Assembly (NCBI GenBank): GCA_031308135.1
Contig: JAHLJT010003656.1
Span: 77,364,698 to 77,428,697 of the forward strand
Length of the DNA: 64,000 bases
DNA from: Acheta domesticus
Taxonomy: Eukaryota > Arthropoda > Insecta > Orthoptera > Gryllidae
Direction of reading: 5' to 3'
The notes beneath the pieces were generated by a model. The model did no database searches. It was not told the origin of the DNA and saw only the letters and a program-made list of their open reading frames with translations. Each line of letters begins with the position of its first letter. Position 1 is the stretch's first letter. The position numbers and the translations under genes were made by a program. This document shows, piece by piece, positions 54,471 to 64,000 of this stretch.

Positions 54471-54715
54471 TGTTGATTGATTGCTGTTGCCGACCGCATC
54501 AACTGTATTCATCATTAGTCCCGCTCGTATTGTGCACGTTAAACGATCCTGAAAGGAGGCGGTGTTCTCCCCCCACTGGAAAGTGAGACCCGGTGCCAAT
54601 CAATACCTCGACATACGGGGCTTGCCCTCCTGGCGTCTCCCTCCAATGGGACACCACCCCATTGGAGACATTCATTAACAGCGCGACTGTAGTAGTTTGG
54701 TGCATATAACACGAT
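54471..54715 (-). mobile_element. SINE-A, 3' half
   Basis: The tail 'tgttgattgattgctgttgc', then 'ccgcatcaactgtattcatc', and a diverged middle with a local hairpin 'ctccaatggg ... cccattggag' (54643-54670). Confidence 0.75.
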
Positions 54716-54737
54716 ATACTCCGGACGACTACTTTTT

Positions 54738-55118
54738 TCGTCCCCGCTGGAACGTGTGATTCGGCGCCGACTTACATGTCGATTTAATGGGCTTCCCACC
54801 TCGAGTATTTCCCACCAGCTTGGCACCGCCCCAGCAGGGACAAGCTCTAAGTCCCCGACTGGTTTCCCGACATGTGTGGTAGTGTAGTGCATGTAAGTGT
54901 GAGTAGGTGTAAGTAAGGGGTGAGGATAGAATAGAGAAAAGGAACGCAAGATCGCGCGCGGTCCGTGGCCCGTTTGTTAGGGTACTGCTCCGGCATTCGT
55001 CTGATGTTGAATCGGGGAAGCCGTGGAAAAGTACCAATCAGAACAGCCGGCCGCTTTAATTCTCCTGGAGACACCGGCTGAATTCGACCTAGCTATATTT
55101 AGTGACGAAAATCTAAGA
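54738..55118 (-). mobile_element. SINE-A, body copy
   Basis: From 'tccccgctggaacgtgtga' through 'gcaccgccccagcagggaca' and 'agggtactgctccggcattc' to 'cgaccagct'-like 'cgacctagctatatttagtg'. Tail and head are missing. The 'gatcggagaaacc' block is 'aatcggggaagcc' here. Confidence 0.82.
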
Positions 55119-56620
55119 AGAAAGAGCATGGTTCGCGTAGAGAGCACCGCTCTGCCGTGGGCTGGCCTGCTCGGGGACGAGCCTTCCGCGTGGGGCTTGC
55201 GCGTGGGCGTGGCGGGAGCGGGGTTGGGGGAGCAGGGGGCGCGAGGCCGTTGGGTCGGAGCCAGCGGGAACGCCTCTCCCACTGACACACTTCACACGTG
55301 CTCCTTGCGCTTTACACTCTCGCTTATTAGAGCACGGGGGCTGGGCTCTTTGGACTGCGTGAGCACCTGCCACCAACAAACAGCGCTGCTCGTAATTGCG
55401 TGTTAACTAGTGCGTCACGATCAGTGGCGGAGATTCTTATTAGACTGCAAGGCGGAGACTACCTTGCAATCGAAATAGTGTGCTGCTAGCAGTGATAAAC
55501 ATGTTTTGCTTATAATTTGGGAAAGTATTGTCTTTTTGACGACCCTATGGAGATTGAAAATGTTTGCTTGTAGGAAATGATTATTTTAAAATGGTGATAA
55601 TACTTTAGTAATAAAATTGAGAGTTCGCGGTTTTGGTCCCGACGCAAGTCTTAATAAGGTTTTGGTTTTTGAATGTGAATTAGTTAAACTTTTTTAGTCC
55701 CGGCGTCCAAAAGGAAATTAGATGACCGAATCCCATCCCTTCCTTTCGTATACACATCTTTATGAGAAATGCCATTCCAGCATCCTAGCGCTTGTTGTGT
55801 TACATCAGTTTGGTGGCAGTTTTGAATGGATTGTTCAACGAGCATATCACGTAAGTGCTGTGACATCTTCTTGTTGATGATTCTTTCCCTGTTGACTATC
55901 GGCGCTTCGTGGTTATGCTCTTCATAGATTTCTGTAATAGAACTGTCAAGCTTTGTGAAGCATTTGCTCTGATAGCTGCTCCATTGCTGAATCTCATACT
56001 TCAGAAATTTATGAAACCGACATTTTTGATTATTCCCTATGAAGTGGTCTTGTTACGTTGGTTCTTCATGATATCCATAGCTCAGCGGGTACGTGTTATA
56101 CTAAGACATTTGTTTTGGTATATGTACAACTAGGGGTTTGAGTAGACTGGCAGTGAGTTTGAACGAAATCAACATTGACGATCTTTTTGGAAGCGGCGGG
56201 CTGAAAGCATCAAACTAAGTAAAATGTGTCTCGGGACTCAACTGGAACACCCATAAATTTATCTTGATATGCACAGTTTATGAAATTATAAACATTTTTA
56301 TTTCTTTATTATGCGTTTTTAACTTCCCAATGCACTATTTTCACGCGTGTAACTCGTCTTTGTGTGTCTTCTGACTTTTATTTCCCGCTTCCCGCGGACA
56401 TCAGCGACATCGCACGAAGGCTCTGCTTTTTGCAGTCTTCAGCACATGCACTCTGTTTTTCTGTGAGACGCAGGCGCATAGAGAGAACTAAGCGTTAATT
56501 CTTTTTGTAAACCTGGCCTTCGAAAGTTACCGCAGCATCATTGGGGGTCTCAGGCGGGCACTGAGGCGTGCACTGCACACTTATTCGCAGCCCGGCTAAC
56601 CGGAATGACCTAATGGACGT
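55119..56620. other. No clear gene; GC-rich start
   Basis: 55150-55280 is GC-rich ('gcgcgtgggcgtggcgggag') and resembles the purine-rich words of the 52.5-kb repeat edge. A minus frame at 55684-55866 ('SQHLRDMLVEQSIQNCHQTD' and on) looks somewhat coding-like but matches nothing I know. Confidence 0.3.
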
Positions 56621-57118
56621 AGGTGGCTCAGAACATCAACTGATGTCCCTGCAATGCCTCCTACGGCTCGAGTTCAAATGATGACATGGTTTTCGACACT
56701 AGCTACAAAGCTATCTCAAGTTTAGTCGCTGATTGGAGGAGAAATATAGCAATCGGCTGCTCTGATCGGTAGTTTTCCGTGGTTCGTCCTGTCATCACCA
56801 TGCGAATAACGGAGCAATACCCTAACAAACGGGCCACCGCCCACCCTTGATCTTTCTTTCCTCTTCCTGGTCATATCCTCACCCCTTACTTACACACACA
56901 AACATGATCTATACTACCACACATGCCAGGGAGACCAGTCGGAGCTTGGAACTTGCCCCGGCTAGGACGGTGCCCCGCTGGTGGGAAATACCTAGTTAGG
57001 GAAAAGCCGACGGGTCTTATGGATCTTACCCGTCGCCGGATCTTACCATCCAGCGGGGGAAGAGCACTGTCACTTCCAGAAATAAAATTGGGCATTACAC
57101 TTGCGGAACTAATAACCA
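56621..57118 (+). mobile_element. SINE-A, copy with lost tail
   Basis: The head 'aggtggctcagaacatcaac' is good. The B box is altered ('ggctcgagttc'). The body is continuous to 'cttgcggaactaataacc', where it ends before the conserved 'gacgcgcccgg' block. Confidence 0.85.
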
Positions 57119-57699
57119 CAGAATGTGCTCCTTGCTGTGCATGACTGCCAGCGATGGACAATAATAGAAGTTCGTTTAGGTCACAGTATTGGAGACCATT
57201 ATGGTGTTTAATTTTCAGAAGTTTGCTTTTTCTAAAAATAAGTTCTTGAAAATTGTGATGACGTAATAATAAAAAAAATAATTATCTCAAATCAATTCTT
57301 ATGAGTGGTAGCTACAAAATAGAGCGAATTTAAAAAAAAATATTGATCAATAGTTCCAATCAACCTGTTGATCACACATTTGGTTATATTATGATTTAAA
57401 TTATTTTTGCGGACAGTGAATAACATTATTAAGAGCAGTGGAACCGGCCAGAATTGTAAAGTTACCTGGATCCCTTTGCAGCACATTCTGGAGTTATTGT
57501 ATTGTACTACACTGTTATAGTGGAACGAAGTACCTTCACAAATTCACTACATTTGAGGTGATCGTATGTAAGAGATGGGATATTAACGTAAGTTCATCAC
57601 GATTAGCGCAAATTCATGTATTAAATAAATGTGTTTGTATATTGTATGGTTGGTTCCTACTCAACACAAACGTTCCCTCTAACCTACTAGTCGCCGTCA
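57119..57699. other. No gene seen
   Basis: AT-rich spacer before the 57.7-kb repeat array. Confidence 0.35.
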
Positions 57700-57936
57700 G
57701 TTAATTCCTTGAGTAATGGTAGACTGATTGCCAGTGGATGAGCAATGGTCCTGCACAGAGGCTGAAATGCTGTTCATGTACCAACGTTTCGGCGCTTTGG
57801 AACATTCTAGCGGTATAATTTAGCAACTTAACAATTTGGCGATGAATATTGCTATCAGGGTCTACGAGATAGCTCCAACAACTCCTCGCTCGACCGGTAC
57901 AATGAGTGCGCGGAAAGTGCAGCAAAGTTAATTCGG

Positions 57937-58127
57937 CCGGCCTGGATAGCCGAGATCCCGCAGGCCGAAGGGCCGGGCCTGCCTCCACTCGTAGGGTTGC
58001 TGGTTCGAATCCCGCTCCGAGCATGGATGTTTGTGTGTTATCCTTCAGTTACCCCCACTTTAAAAATCACAATGGTCGCAACATGACCAAGCAGTTAAAA
58101 ATCGATCTTAAATTTAAAAAAAAATAA
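57937..58127 (+). mobile_element. tRNA-derived SINE in repeat copy 1
   Basis: The head 'gcctggatagccgagatccc' and perfect B box GGTTCGAATCC near 58000 are followed by 'ccgctccgagcatgg', a 'gaccaagcagttaaaaatcg' 3' part shared with SINE-S copy 2, and an A-rich tail. The target sequence 'aaagttaatt(c/t)gg' is repeated on both sides (57924-57936, about 58128-58140). A serine/leucine-type head is likely. Confidence 0.87.
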
Positions 58128-58452
58128 AAAAGTTAATTTGGGTGCTAATGGGTTAGAGAAGGCTACTGAGCGTTAGAGCAGGTTTGCGGCGTCAGCGTTT
58201 GCGGTCGAGGCACGTCGCTCTCTTGGCATCACTCACGCACGTGCTGCCATTGCATAAACTTGCAACGCGTTACGCGGACGGGTCTGCCCTTGATCTGACG
58301 CGAGAGGTAATGACGAGGAACGCCGCTGATGCTGCGGATCGGAATTTGAGAACAGCGCGAAAGACCTCCCCTGCGATTCAAACAGGAAATAAAACCAGTT
58401 TAAATTGAATTAATGTGACCTGTAGTAGTTAAAGATGTTCATCTAATAAGCA

Positions 58453-58628
58453 CAGAGGAGTATCTAGGTATTCAGGCGCCCTTGGCTAGCGTAGAATTTG
58501 CGCCCCTATCAGGATACTTTCAATTAGGGTAGTTGTTTGATTCAGCTGGTTTAATAAACAAATAGCGCCCCTTATGAATGGCGCCCATGGCAAGTGCCAT
58601 GTCTACTATATCGTAGATACGCCTCTGA
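58453..58628. mobile_element. hAT-type MITE with 8-bp target duplication
   Basis: Ends CAGAGGAGTATCTAGGTAT and, complemented, CAGAGGCGTATCTACGATAT (the CAGRGG form typical of hAT elements). Flanks 'aataagca' (58445-58452) and 'aataggta' (58629-58636) are a diverged 8-bp duplication. Repeat copy 2 shows the uninterrupted site 'tctagtaggcaccatgtt' at about 59420, an empty-site control inside the same window. 176 bp, non-coding. Confidence 0.88.
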
Positions 58629-59716
58629 ATAGGTACCATGTTAAAATTTAATTTGAAACAAATTCCGTTTTCTTCATTTGAATGAGTTAAAGAATATTTT
58701 AATTATAAATAATATCTTGTAATGTAACAAACTTATTACGTATTTCACTCTATAATTAAAAGATACTATAACCCATAAAATTTAGACAGAGGTTACAGTA
58801 ATAACCTTATTCCTTTTTCTTCCGCGCTACCGCTTCTTGGCGCTACAGCTCAAAACAGATCTTGCCCTGACACTCGCAATAAAACGTGAGCCACTTGCGA
58901 ACTTTTCGCACATTAATTCACAGAAGAATCGTTCTTATACCAGTGGTATAGCGGTTCGAGACGCTCTAGTAGTGTAATGTAGGAACAACAATTTGGCGAT
59001 AACTGATGAGACTAGATCGCTCTAACAATAAAAATGCGTGATGTTCACAAACTAAACTCATGGGCTCATACGGTAAAGTTGAGCGTTAGGGTAGGCTGAT
59101 CGAAATTGGATGAGCTTACGATCTTGCCTGTGTTGTGGCCTGAGAGTGCCTTGCTCTTCGGCCAAAACACTCTCTTGGCATCCGTCACGCACGTGTTGCC
59201 GAAGCATAAACTTGGAAAGCGTTGCGTGGGTGGGCCTGCTCTTACTCTCTCAGGGCAGCGAATTACGAGGGACGTTGCTGATGCTACAGTTCAGAATTTG
59301 AGAACAGGGCGAAGCCTCTACGGATACTTCTTTCAAATGAAAAATAAATAAATAATAAAACTGCTGATAAAACAGAAAAAAATAGAATTACTGGGCTGTA
59401 GCAGCAAAAGCTGCTCATCTAGTAGGCACCATGTTAACATTTAATTTTAAAAAATTCTGATAGCCCTGCAGCTTAGATTAGACCTTGGCCTGACGATCAT
59501 GCACTCGCAGTAAAGTCGGAGACATTTGTGCATTTCCCGCAGATTAATTCACAGAAACGTCGTTCGTGTACCAGCGGTATGTTGGTTTGGATCCGCTCTA
59601 GTAATATAATTTTGAAACAATAATTTGGAGATAACTGATGATACACGTTAGCGCCAACAATACCCCTTCAAACACAAGCCAGATAACAGTGCGCGCTCGC
59701 GAGTGCAACAAACTAA

Positions 59717-59774
59717 AGTCTGCCCTGTGCTCAGCATGAGCTCTTTAGGGTTCATGCTGAGCACAGGGCAGACT
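59717..59774. repeat. Perfect 23-bp-stem hairpin
   Basis: AGTCTGCCCTGTGCTCAGCA plus TGA (59717-59739) is exactly inverted at 59752-59774, with a 12-base loop. It lies in repeat copy 3; copies 1 and 2 lack the palindrome at the equivalent place, so it arose or was inserted there alone. Confidence 0.9.
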
Positions 59775-59807
59775 GATCGCAATTGGACGAGCATGCAATC
59801 CTGCACT

Positions 59808-60768
59808 GTTTTTTTATTATATTTTATTTACCATTGACTAACAGTACAACTTCAGCCGTGACTGACCGAGTAACTTTGTATCAGTAAAGTGTGATGAGGT
59901 AACTATTTGTTAACTGCCTGATAGTGATTTCATTGTGTTATACTACCTTCAACCAAGGTTATTGCGAAGAAATTTTGTTAGAGAGCAATGACAAGGTTTA
60001 GAAAGGAAATACGTTGGGAAGGATAGGTAATTGCAAGAAATGATCTTACCTTATTTAATGTTGGAGAGATATTGAAAGACATTGTGAAATGGGAGTCTGT
60101 TTCCGAGGCGAGAGAGTGGAGGTTGATCGGTTCCTATTCCGTAAATGACCACTCTTTGTACATTACTTTAATTATTAAAGAAATTGTGTGCCAGTTTCGT
60201 AATAAAGGACATAATTGGTTCTATTGCAAGATTGTTGTGAAGGGTTTTATTGCTGACAAACCAGGGGGCATTTACTGTTATTCTTAAGATTTTATTTTAG
60301 AAGATTTGTAACTTATTTAATGTGGTTGGGGCAGCTGAAATTCATACAGGGCATGCGTAAGTTAATATCGTGCGTAGAATAGATTTGTAAATGGTTAAAG
60401 CGGAATGAATTTTTAAAGAAGAGTTGAGGTTGAGAATCGGATGTAAAATAACTAACCTTCTATTGGCTTCAATTACATTGGACGAGATGTGACTGTGACA
60501 ATTTAGCCTTGTGTCCATCATAACGCCGAGATCACGAATAGATGAATTCAGAGGAGACCAAGGAATGATGGAAGAGTCCAGAGATAAGGGACGAGTAAAG
60601 ACAGGATTCCTTAAATTAAATACTTTGACTATTGATTTATTTGGGTTAATTTTGATTTTCCATGATTTTGACCAATTTTATATATTTTAGGTGACATTGA
60701 ATTACACGACATGCTGTGATTAGGTTTCAGTTTGTGTAAAAAAGTACCATCTGCAAAGACTGTATCTT
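59808..60768 (-). mobile_element. jockey-like LINE, 5'-truncated, inserted in repeat copy 3
   Basis: On the minus strand the insert begins inside the reverse transcriptase: an FADD-like box ('TVFADGTFLHK', one base off frame), then a long frame 'KIKINPNKSIVKVFNLRNP', 'SIRDLGVMMDTRLNCHSHI', 'LKIHSALTIYKSILRTILTY', 'NKILRITVNAPWFVSNKTLH', 'PIMSFITKLAHNFFNN'. It ends at a stop near 60056, followed by a ~250-bp 3' UTR and an A-rich tail (plus-strand T run at 59808). This order (WKIKINP..KS, LGV.LD..L....HI, YK.ILR.ILTYACP, NK.LR....APW..N..LH) is that of the jockey clade. Only a few stops interrupt it, so it is much younger than the LINE at 20 kb. Imperfect target duplication: 'atcctgcactg' / 'atcttgcgttg'. 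Confidence 0.86.
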
Positions 60769-61080
60769 GCGTTGTGTTGGGCGTCAGTCTTTCTCTTAAG
60801 GCACAACATACTCTTGGCATTCGTCACGCGCGTGTTGCTGTTGCATAAACTTGCGACTTGTTTCGTGGATGGGCCTGCTCTCATTGTCACGAGAGCAAAT
60901 CATGAGGGACGTTGCTGATGATACAGTTAAGAATTTGAAAACACCCTTGCTGTTAATTCTATGAAATTAAAAACCAAAACAACAACAGGTGAAATACGAT
61001 TCATGTAGCATTAGTGACCTGCGTCAGCAAAAAGGGCTTATTTATTTAGCGCTACGTTAAGTTGATATACAGTTTTTTCT

Positions 61081-61550
61081 CCGACGCTATAGTTTGGACC
61101 GAACACACATTAATTCCGATCGTTTTATATTTACACATACGTATAATAATTTCATTGTTAAGATAGTATCTCCGTACTACTCAATAACATGTTTTCATGT
61201 CATAGATTTCAGATTGAGCACGATCACTGCAATGCATCACTGTTCATTTGATATCAGCGATAATATTATAAGTTTGCAATCGTTTAAATGTATCAATGTT
61301 ACATTGCACATTGAGTTGTCACATTGAATTACTCATGCAATGACTGTTACAGAAAACGCTACAGTTTTTCGCTTTTTTATTCATTAAGTATTGAGGGAAT
61401 AACGACGAGTGTCACCATTTCATTATTCTGATAAATTTCAATTCTAAAGTTACAAACCCTACATATAAATGTATTTTTCATTGTGAATATCTCTGGATTT
61501 TTCACGTTTAATATGATTTATTTAGTTAGTCAAAAAACTGTAAAACTATA
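61081..61550. other. No gene seen
   Basis: AT-rich; the plus frame at 61094-61327 has no motif. Confidence 0.35.
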
Positions 61551-61551
61551 T

Positions 61552-61622
61552 ATTGCGACAGCCGTGTCGTTCTGAACAATTGCGACAGCCGCACGGCAGG
61601 AAACGCCAATTGCGACAGCCGC
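61552..61622. repeat. Three spaced copies of ATTGCGACAGCCG
   Basis: The 13-mer starts at 61552, 61579 and 61609, spaced 27 and 30 bp apart, with different sequence between ('tgtcgttctgaaca', 'cacggcaggaaacgcca'). Confidence 0.85.
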
Positions 61623-61651
61623 GATCGTTCGGTTGGGCTTGGACGACTTGG

Positions 61652-61725
61652 CTGCCGGTTAGCTCAGTAGGTAGAATGGCGTGCTGAAAATGTTAATGAT
61701 GGTGGAAGTCGGTGTTCGGTGAAAA
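61652..61725 (+). mobile_element. tRNA-derived head (A box only)
   Basis: 'gccggttagctcagtaggta' is a near-perfect tRNA 5' arm with A box TAGCTCAGTAGG. The expected B box is degenerate ('ggtgttcggtga' near 61710), so this is a SINE head or tRNA pseudogene and not a functional tRNA. Different from the SINE-A and SINE-S heads. Confidence 0.5.
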
Positions 61726-63573
61726 TAAAAGTATTATTATTAAGTTTACAAAATAAGTGGCATTTATTCAATAATGAGGTCATGGTAATACCACTAATAT
61801 CGGCGAGCATGCTCTCCTTCCCAATTCCAAAATTACACACACAAATAAAAAATAACACTGATACAAAGAAAATTGACATAAATTTACGCCGACCATTGAC
61901 GACCAAGCGTGGCCGAGAAACTTAGTTTATCCGTCTGGTCAAAAGGCAATGCTAATTCCTCTTTCCAAAAGTTCGTTCCTTTTGATCATGGAAGCGCCTG
62001 AAGGGCGTAATACAGCAGCAGCGAAATGACTTACGGAACCAGCGAGCGGGTTGAACGACCTCTTCTGCCAGCTGTCGGGGACTGGATCCGGCGCGCGCGC
62101 TGGGCACTGCTCGGAGGGGAGTGGTAGGCGACAAAAGCGGGCCGGTGCAGGCGGGTCGACCAGGTATCGCTGTGACGGGGTCTCGGGTGCCGACAAAAGC
62201 ACAACGCAGCTCGCTCACAGCTAATAACCAGCAGATAATGTTCACGCGCCTGACCCAATGGCTTCTGTACTTTCAGTCCACGCGTCCCGGAGGTAATCCG
62301 CACTCCGCACTTTGAAGATCGCTACAAGTCCATAAATGGTTTAATCACTTCAGTAGACTGTACTCAGGCACGAGTTTCGCATAAATCACTTTCTCTCCGC
62401 TATCCTGACTAATAATAGGCGCCTGAAATCCACGTTATACAGATATTTGGAGGCCGTGCACATATGCTCCCTAACAAATTCGCTTTCTCTTACAAGTCAA
62501 GACTTAAAAAAAAAATTATCTCGCCGGCGCCGGACGCCGCAGTGAACAGCGACCTTCCTCCTTGACTGCCACGTACGTTCTCCTTTGGCGCTGTGCTCAC
62601 GATGTCTTTCCAGCCTCTCTTCCCCCACCAAATTCACCCAAAATGTTCTAGAACTTTCCAGAATTCTGTTTAAGCTTGGAAGCTATTGGAGAAAGGTTAG
62701 TGCGTCGCAAAATAATTTTGTCCAATCATCGGAGGTTTTTGAGCCGAGAACTGAGCGAGAAACTTACACTCGTTCCCTCTCACTTCAATCGCATGTCAAA
62801 CAGGGGTAGTAATTAATGGCCCGGGGAAGAACCTGAGAATCTCAAGGGAGGAGGTGGGCGAGGGGGCCGCGGAAAAGTACCGTCGGGGACAGGGGGGGCG
62901 CGCGCGCAGCCCCTAGCGTCACGGACATCTGCGCGTGTCTAATGGGGGGTGGCCAGCGGGAGTTCGGACAGAATCCTGGCGCCGCACAGTGTGTAATTTT
63001 GGCCAACTAGCTGGAAAAAATTCAATTTTCGACTGAATTGAAATAGCAAAATTGTTATATTTCTGTGTAGTAATATGTCTGAACTATGTGGAAACGTTGT
63101 TAGTTTTCTCTTGAAGGTCACAAGGACCCCATGGTGCATGTCCAAAGACGTCCATCGCCGCTCCACCAGCGCTCAGTTCCGAATGGCCCTTTTCAGTCCG
63201 TAAAGTTCTCTTGGTAGGAATACGCTACTCGTCTCATTCTGTGATTTGTGGGTTTACTATTAGTAATCTACATGCTTTTACGATTATTTGTATGTGGATA
63301 AAATTTAAGTATTTATTTTTGATGTGCCTAAAAACGTTAATGAAAAAGGTGAGCGATTTATATTGAATGTATTTCACGTTCTCTAAATTCAATTAGAGTT
63401 TTAGTGTATTATACACCATTATACACCTTTCGGGCCATATACATTTTAAAACTAATACTTTTGGGTTCTTAATCGTGAAAAGACTAGCTGCTTATACCTG
63501 CTTATCTGAATTATATATACATTTTTACAGAAAGGGTCTTCAAGTTACTCGCAGGTTGTTATTTGATATATGA
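61726..63573. other. No clear gene; three GC-rich blocks
   Basis: GC/CpG-rich patches at 62030-62200 ('ccggcgcgcgcgctgggc'), 62520-62610 and 62820-62940 ('ggggggcgcgcgcgcag'). Overlapping minus frames at 61939-62303 have no motif. The patches could be regulatory or repeat edges; no splice pair supports a gene. Confidence 0.35.
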
Positions 63574-64000
63574 GTAACAAATTCAATTGATAAGATATCT
63601 GAAGCTGTATTAAATGTTTTCTTACGTGAATTAGGAATTGTAGAACCTCACAAAGCATTTTTGGACAAAATTAAGCCTTACGTTAGATGTATTTGTCAAA
63701 AAGTTGAAACCGGATTGCAAAACTCCGTAAGAAGTAAAGAGTCGTTCTTGAAATATAATTCGTCCTAGCTACAAGAAACTCTTACCCTTCCTGATTAAAT
63801 GTTAAAGACAGTCCCAGGTCCATCACAAATAAATGTAAAAATTAATAGAGCTAAGATAGAAGATCTAATGAGTCTTTAAGGTACTGTGGGATTAAAGCTA
63901 AAACCATACAATTGAAACCTTTTGTAGACACTACTAGCTCAGAAAAGTTATCCATAGCTATTGAAATCAAACTAAGGAAGTATGACAAAAAGATACGTGG
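63574..64000 (+). pseudogene. Degraded coding relic of a repeated insect gene or element, cut by the window end
   Basis: Plus strand, one frame: VTNSIDKISEAVLNVFLREL, then GIVEPHKAFLDKIKPYVRCI, SVRSKESFLKYNSS, a TAG, LQETLTLPD, a TAA, then VPGPSQINVKINRAKIEDLM. After a frameshift near 63885 it continues SLRYCGIKAKTIQLKPFV and SEKLSIAIEIKLRKYDKKIR to the window end. Long codon-like similarity across stops indicates a once-coding sequence. The pattern (short helical domain, 'FLKYNSxWLQ', a 'GPSQ' linker, a Lys/Arg 'RAKIEDL' stretch) reminds me of multi-copy insect ORFs linked to mobile elements, but I cannot name the family. Confidence 0.45.

Larger units (their letters stand above)
57700..61080 (+). 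repeat. Three diverged direct copies of a ~0.63-kb repeat
   Basis: Copies at about 57700-58700, 58830-59460 and 59463-61080, once their insertions are discounted. Shared ordered blocks: 'ttcgtgtaccagcggtat', 'ctctagtagtgtaat', 'acaatttggcgataactgatg', 'gagcgttagggtaggctgat', 'ctcttggcatccgtcacgca', 'gttgccgaagcataaacttg', 'gggacgttgctgatgctaca', 'tcatctagtaggcaccatg'. No protein is recognised; frames in single copies are not conserved in the others. Each copy carries a different later insertion. Confidence 0.8.

Noticed and set aside
58184..58408. Small frames within the 0.63-kb repeat copies (also 59106-59351)
   Set aside because: The frames are not preserved between the three copies, as expected for non-coding repeats.

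Overview
This window reads as repeat-rich nuclear DNA of an animal, most likely an insect with a large genome. Nothing in it looks prokaryotic: there are no operons or ribosome-binding sites, and long conserved reading frames are missing. The evidence for an insect is the mix of decayed mobile elements: pogo/Tigger-like, mariner, Tc3-like, Merlin/ISXO2-like, piggyBac-like and hAT-type DNA elements, a jockey-like LINE and a second LINE with an FMDD box, a Penelope-like fragment, a tRNA-Ser-type LTR primer-binding site, and three kinds of tRNA-derived head. I cannot name the species. A polyneopteran such as a stick insect, cricket or cockroach would fit but is only a guess.

Layout. 0-9.6 kb: a fold-back element, several copies of a long tRNA-derived SINE (called SINE-A here) and an inverted duplication of one SINE-A copy (5.74-7.36 kb) that carries its own small DNA element. 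9.6-14 kb: mostly unique AT-rich sequence with microsatellites. 14.2-16.4 kb: a whole pogo/Tigger-like element with TA target sites and inverted ends, whose broken transposase is interrupted by a 169-bp Penelope-like insertion with a 14-bp target duplication. 17.3-19 kb: two short-unit tandem arrays, one with an 11-bp unit. 19.9-22.1 kb: a LINE relic split by a mariner-derived element. 23.2-24.9 kb: about 106 copies of a 14-bp GC-rich minisatellite. 28-30 kb: a Tc3-like transposase relic, a tRNA-Ser-like SINE (SINE-S) and SINE-A. 30.7 kb: a 102-bp candidate exon. 32.4 kb: a possible LTR end with primer-binding site. 34.4 kb: a candidate terminal exon. 37.3-38.5 kb: a piggyBac-like element directly followed by a 95-bp-arm palindrome and a Merlin-like transposase fragment. 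45-47.5 kb: clustered SINE-A fragments, one with a GGC expansion. 48.4 kb: a two-exon reading frame for a shortened THAP zinc finger between 16-bp inverted repeats. 51.6-52.8 kb: a 20-bp minisatellite. 53.3-53.7 kb: a CpG-rich block that could be a promoter and first exon. 57.7-61.1 kb: three old direct copies of a ~0.6-kb repeat that act as a clock, because a SINE, a hAT-type element and a jockey-like LINE have each inserted into a known position. 63.6-64 kb: a degraded coding relic running off the end.

No complete, convincing host gene is visible. The best host-gene candidates are the exon at 30703-30804, the terminal exon at 34378-34663 (minus strand), the THAP frame at 48419-48705 and the CpG-rich block at 53.3-53.7 kb. 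The very long open frames in the minisatellites are by-products of stop-free repeat units whose length is not a multiple of three. All family assignments come from motif recognition by eye; no database search was run.
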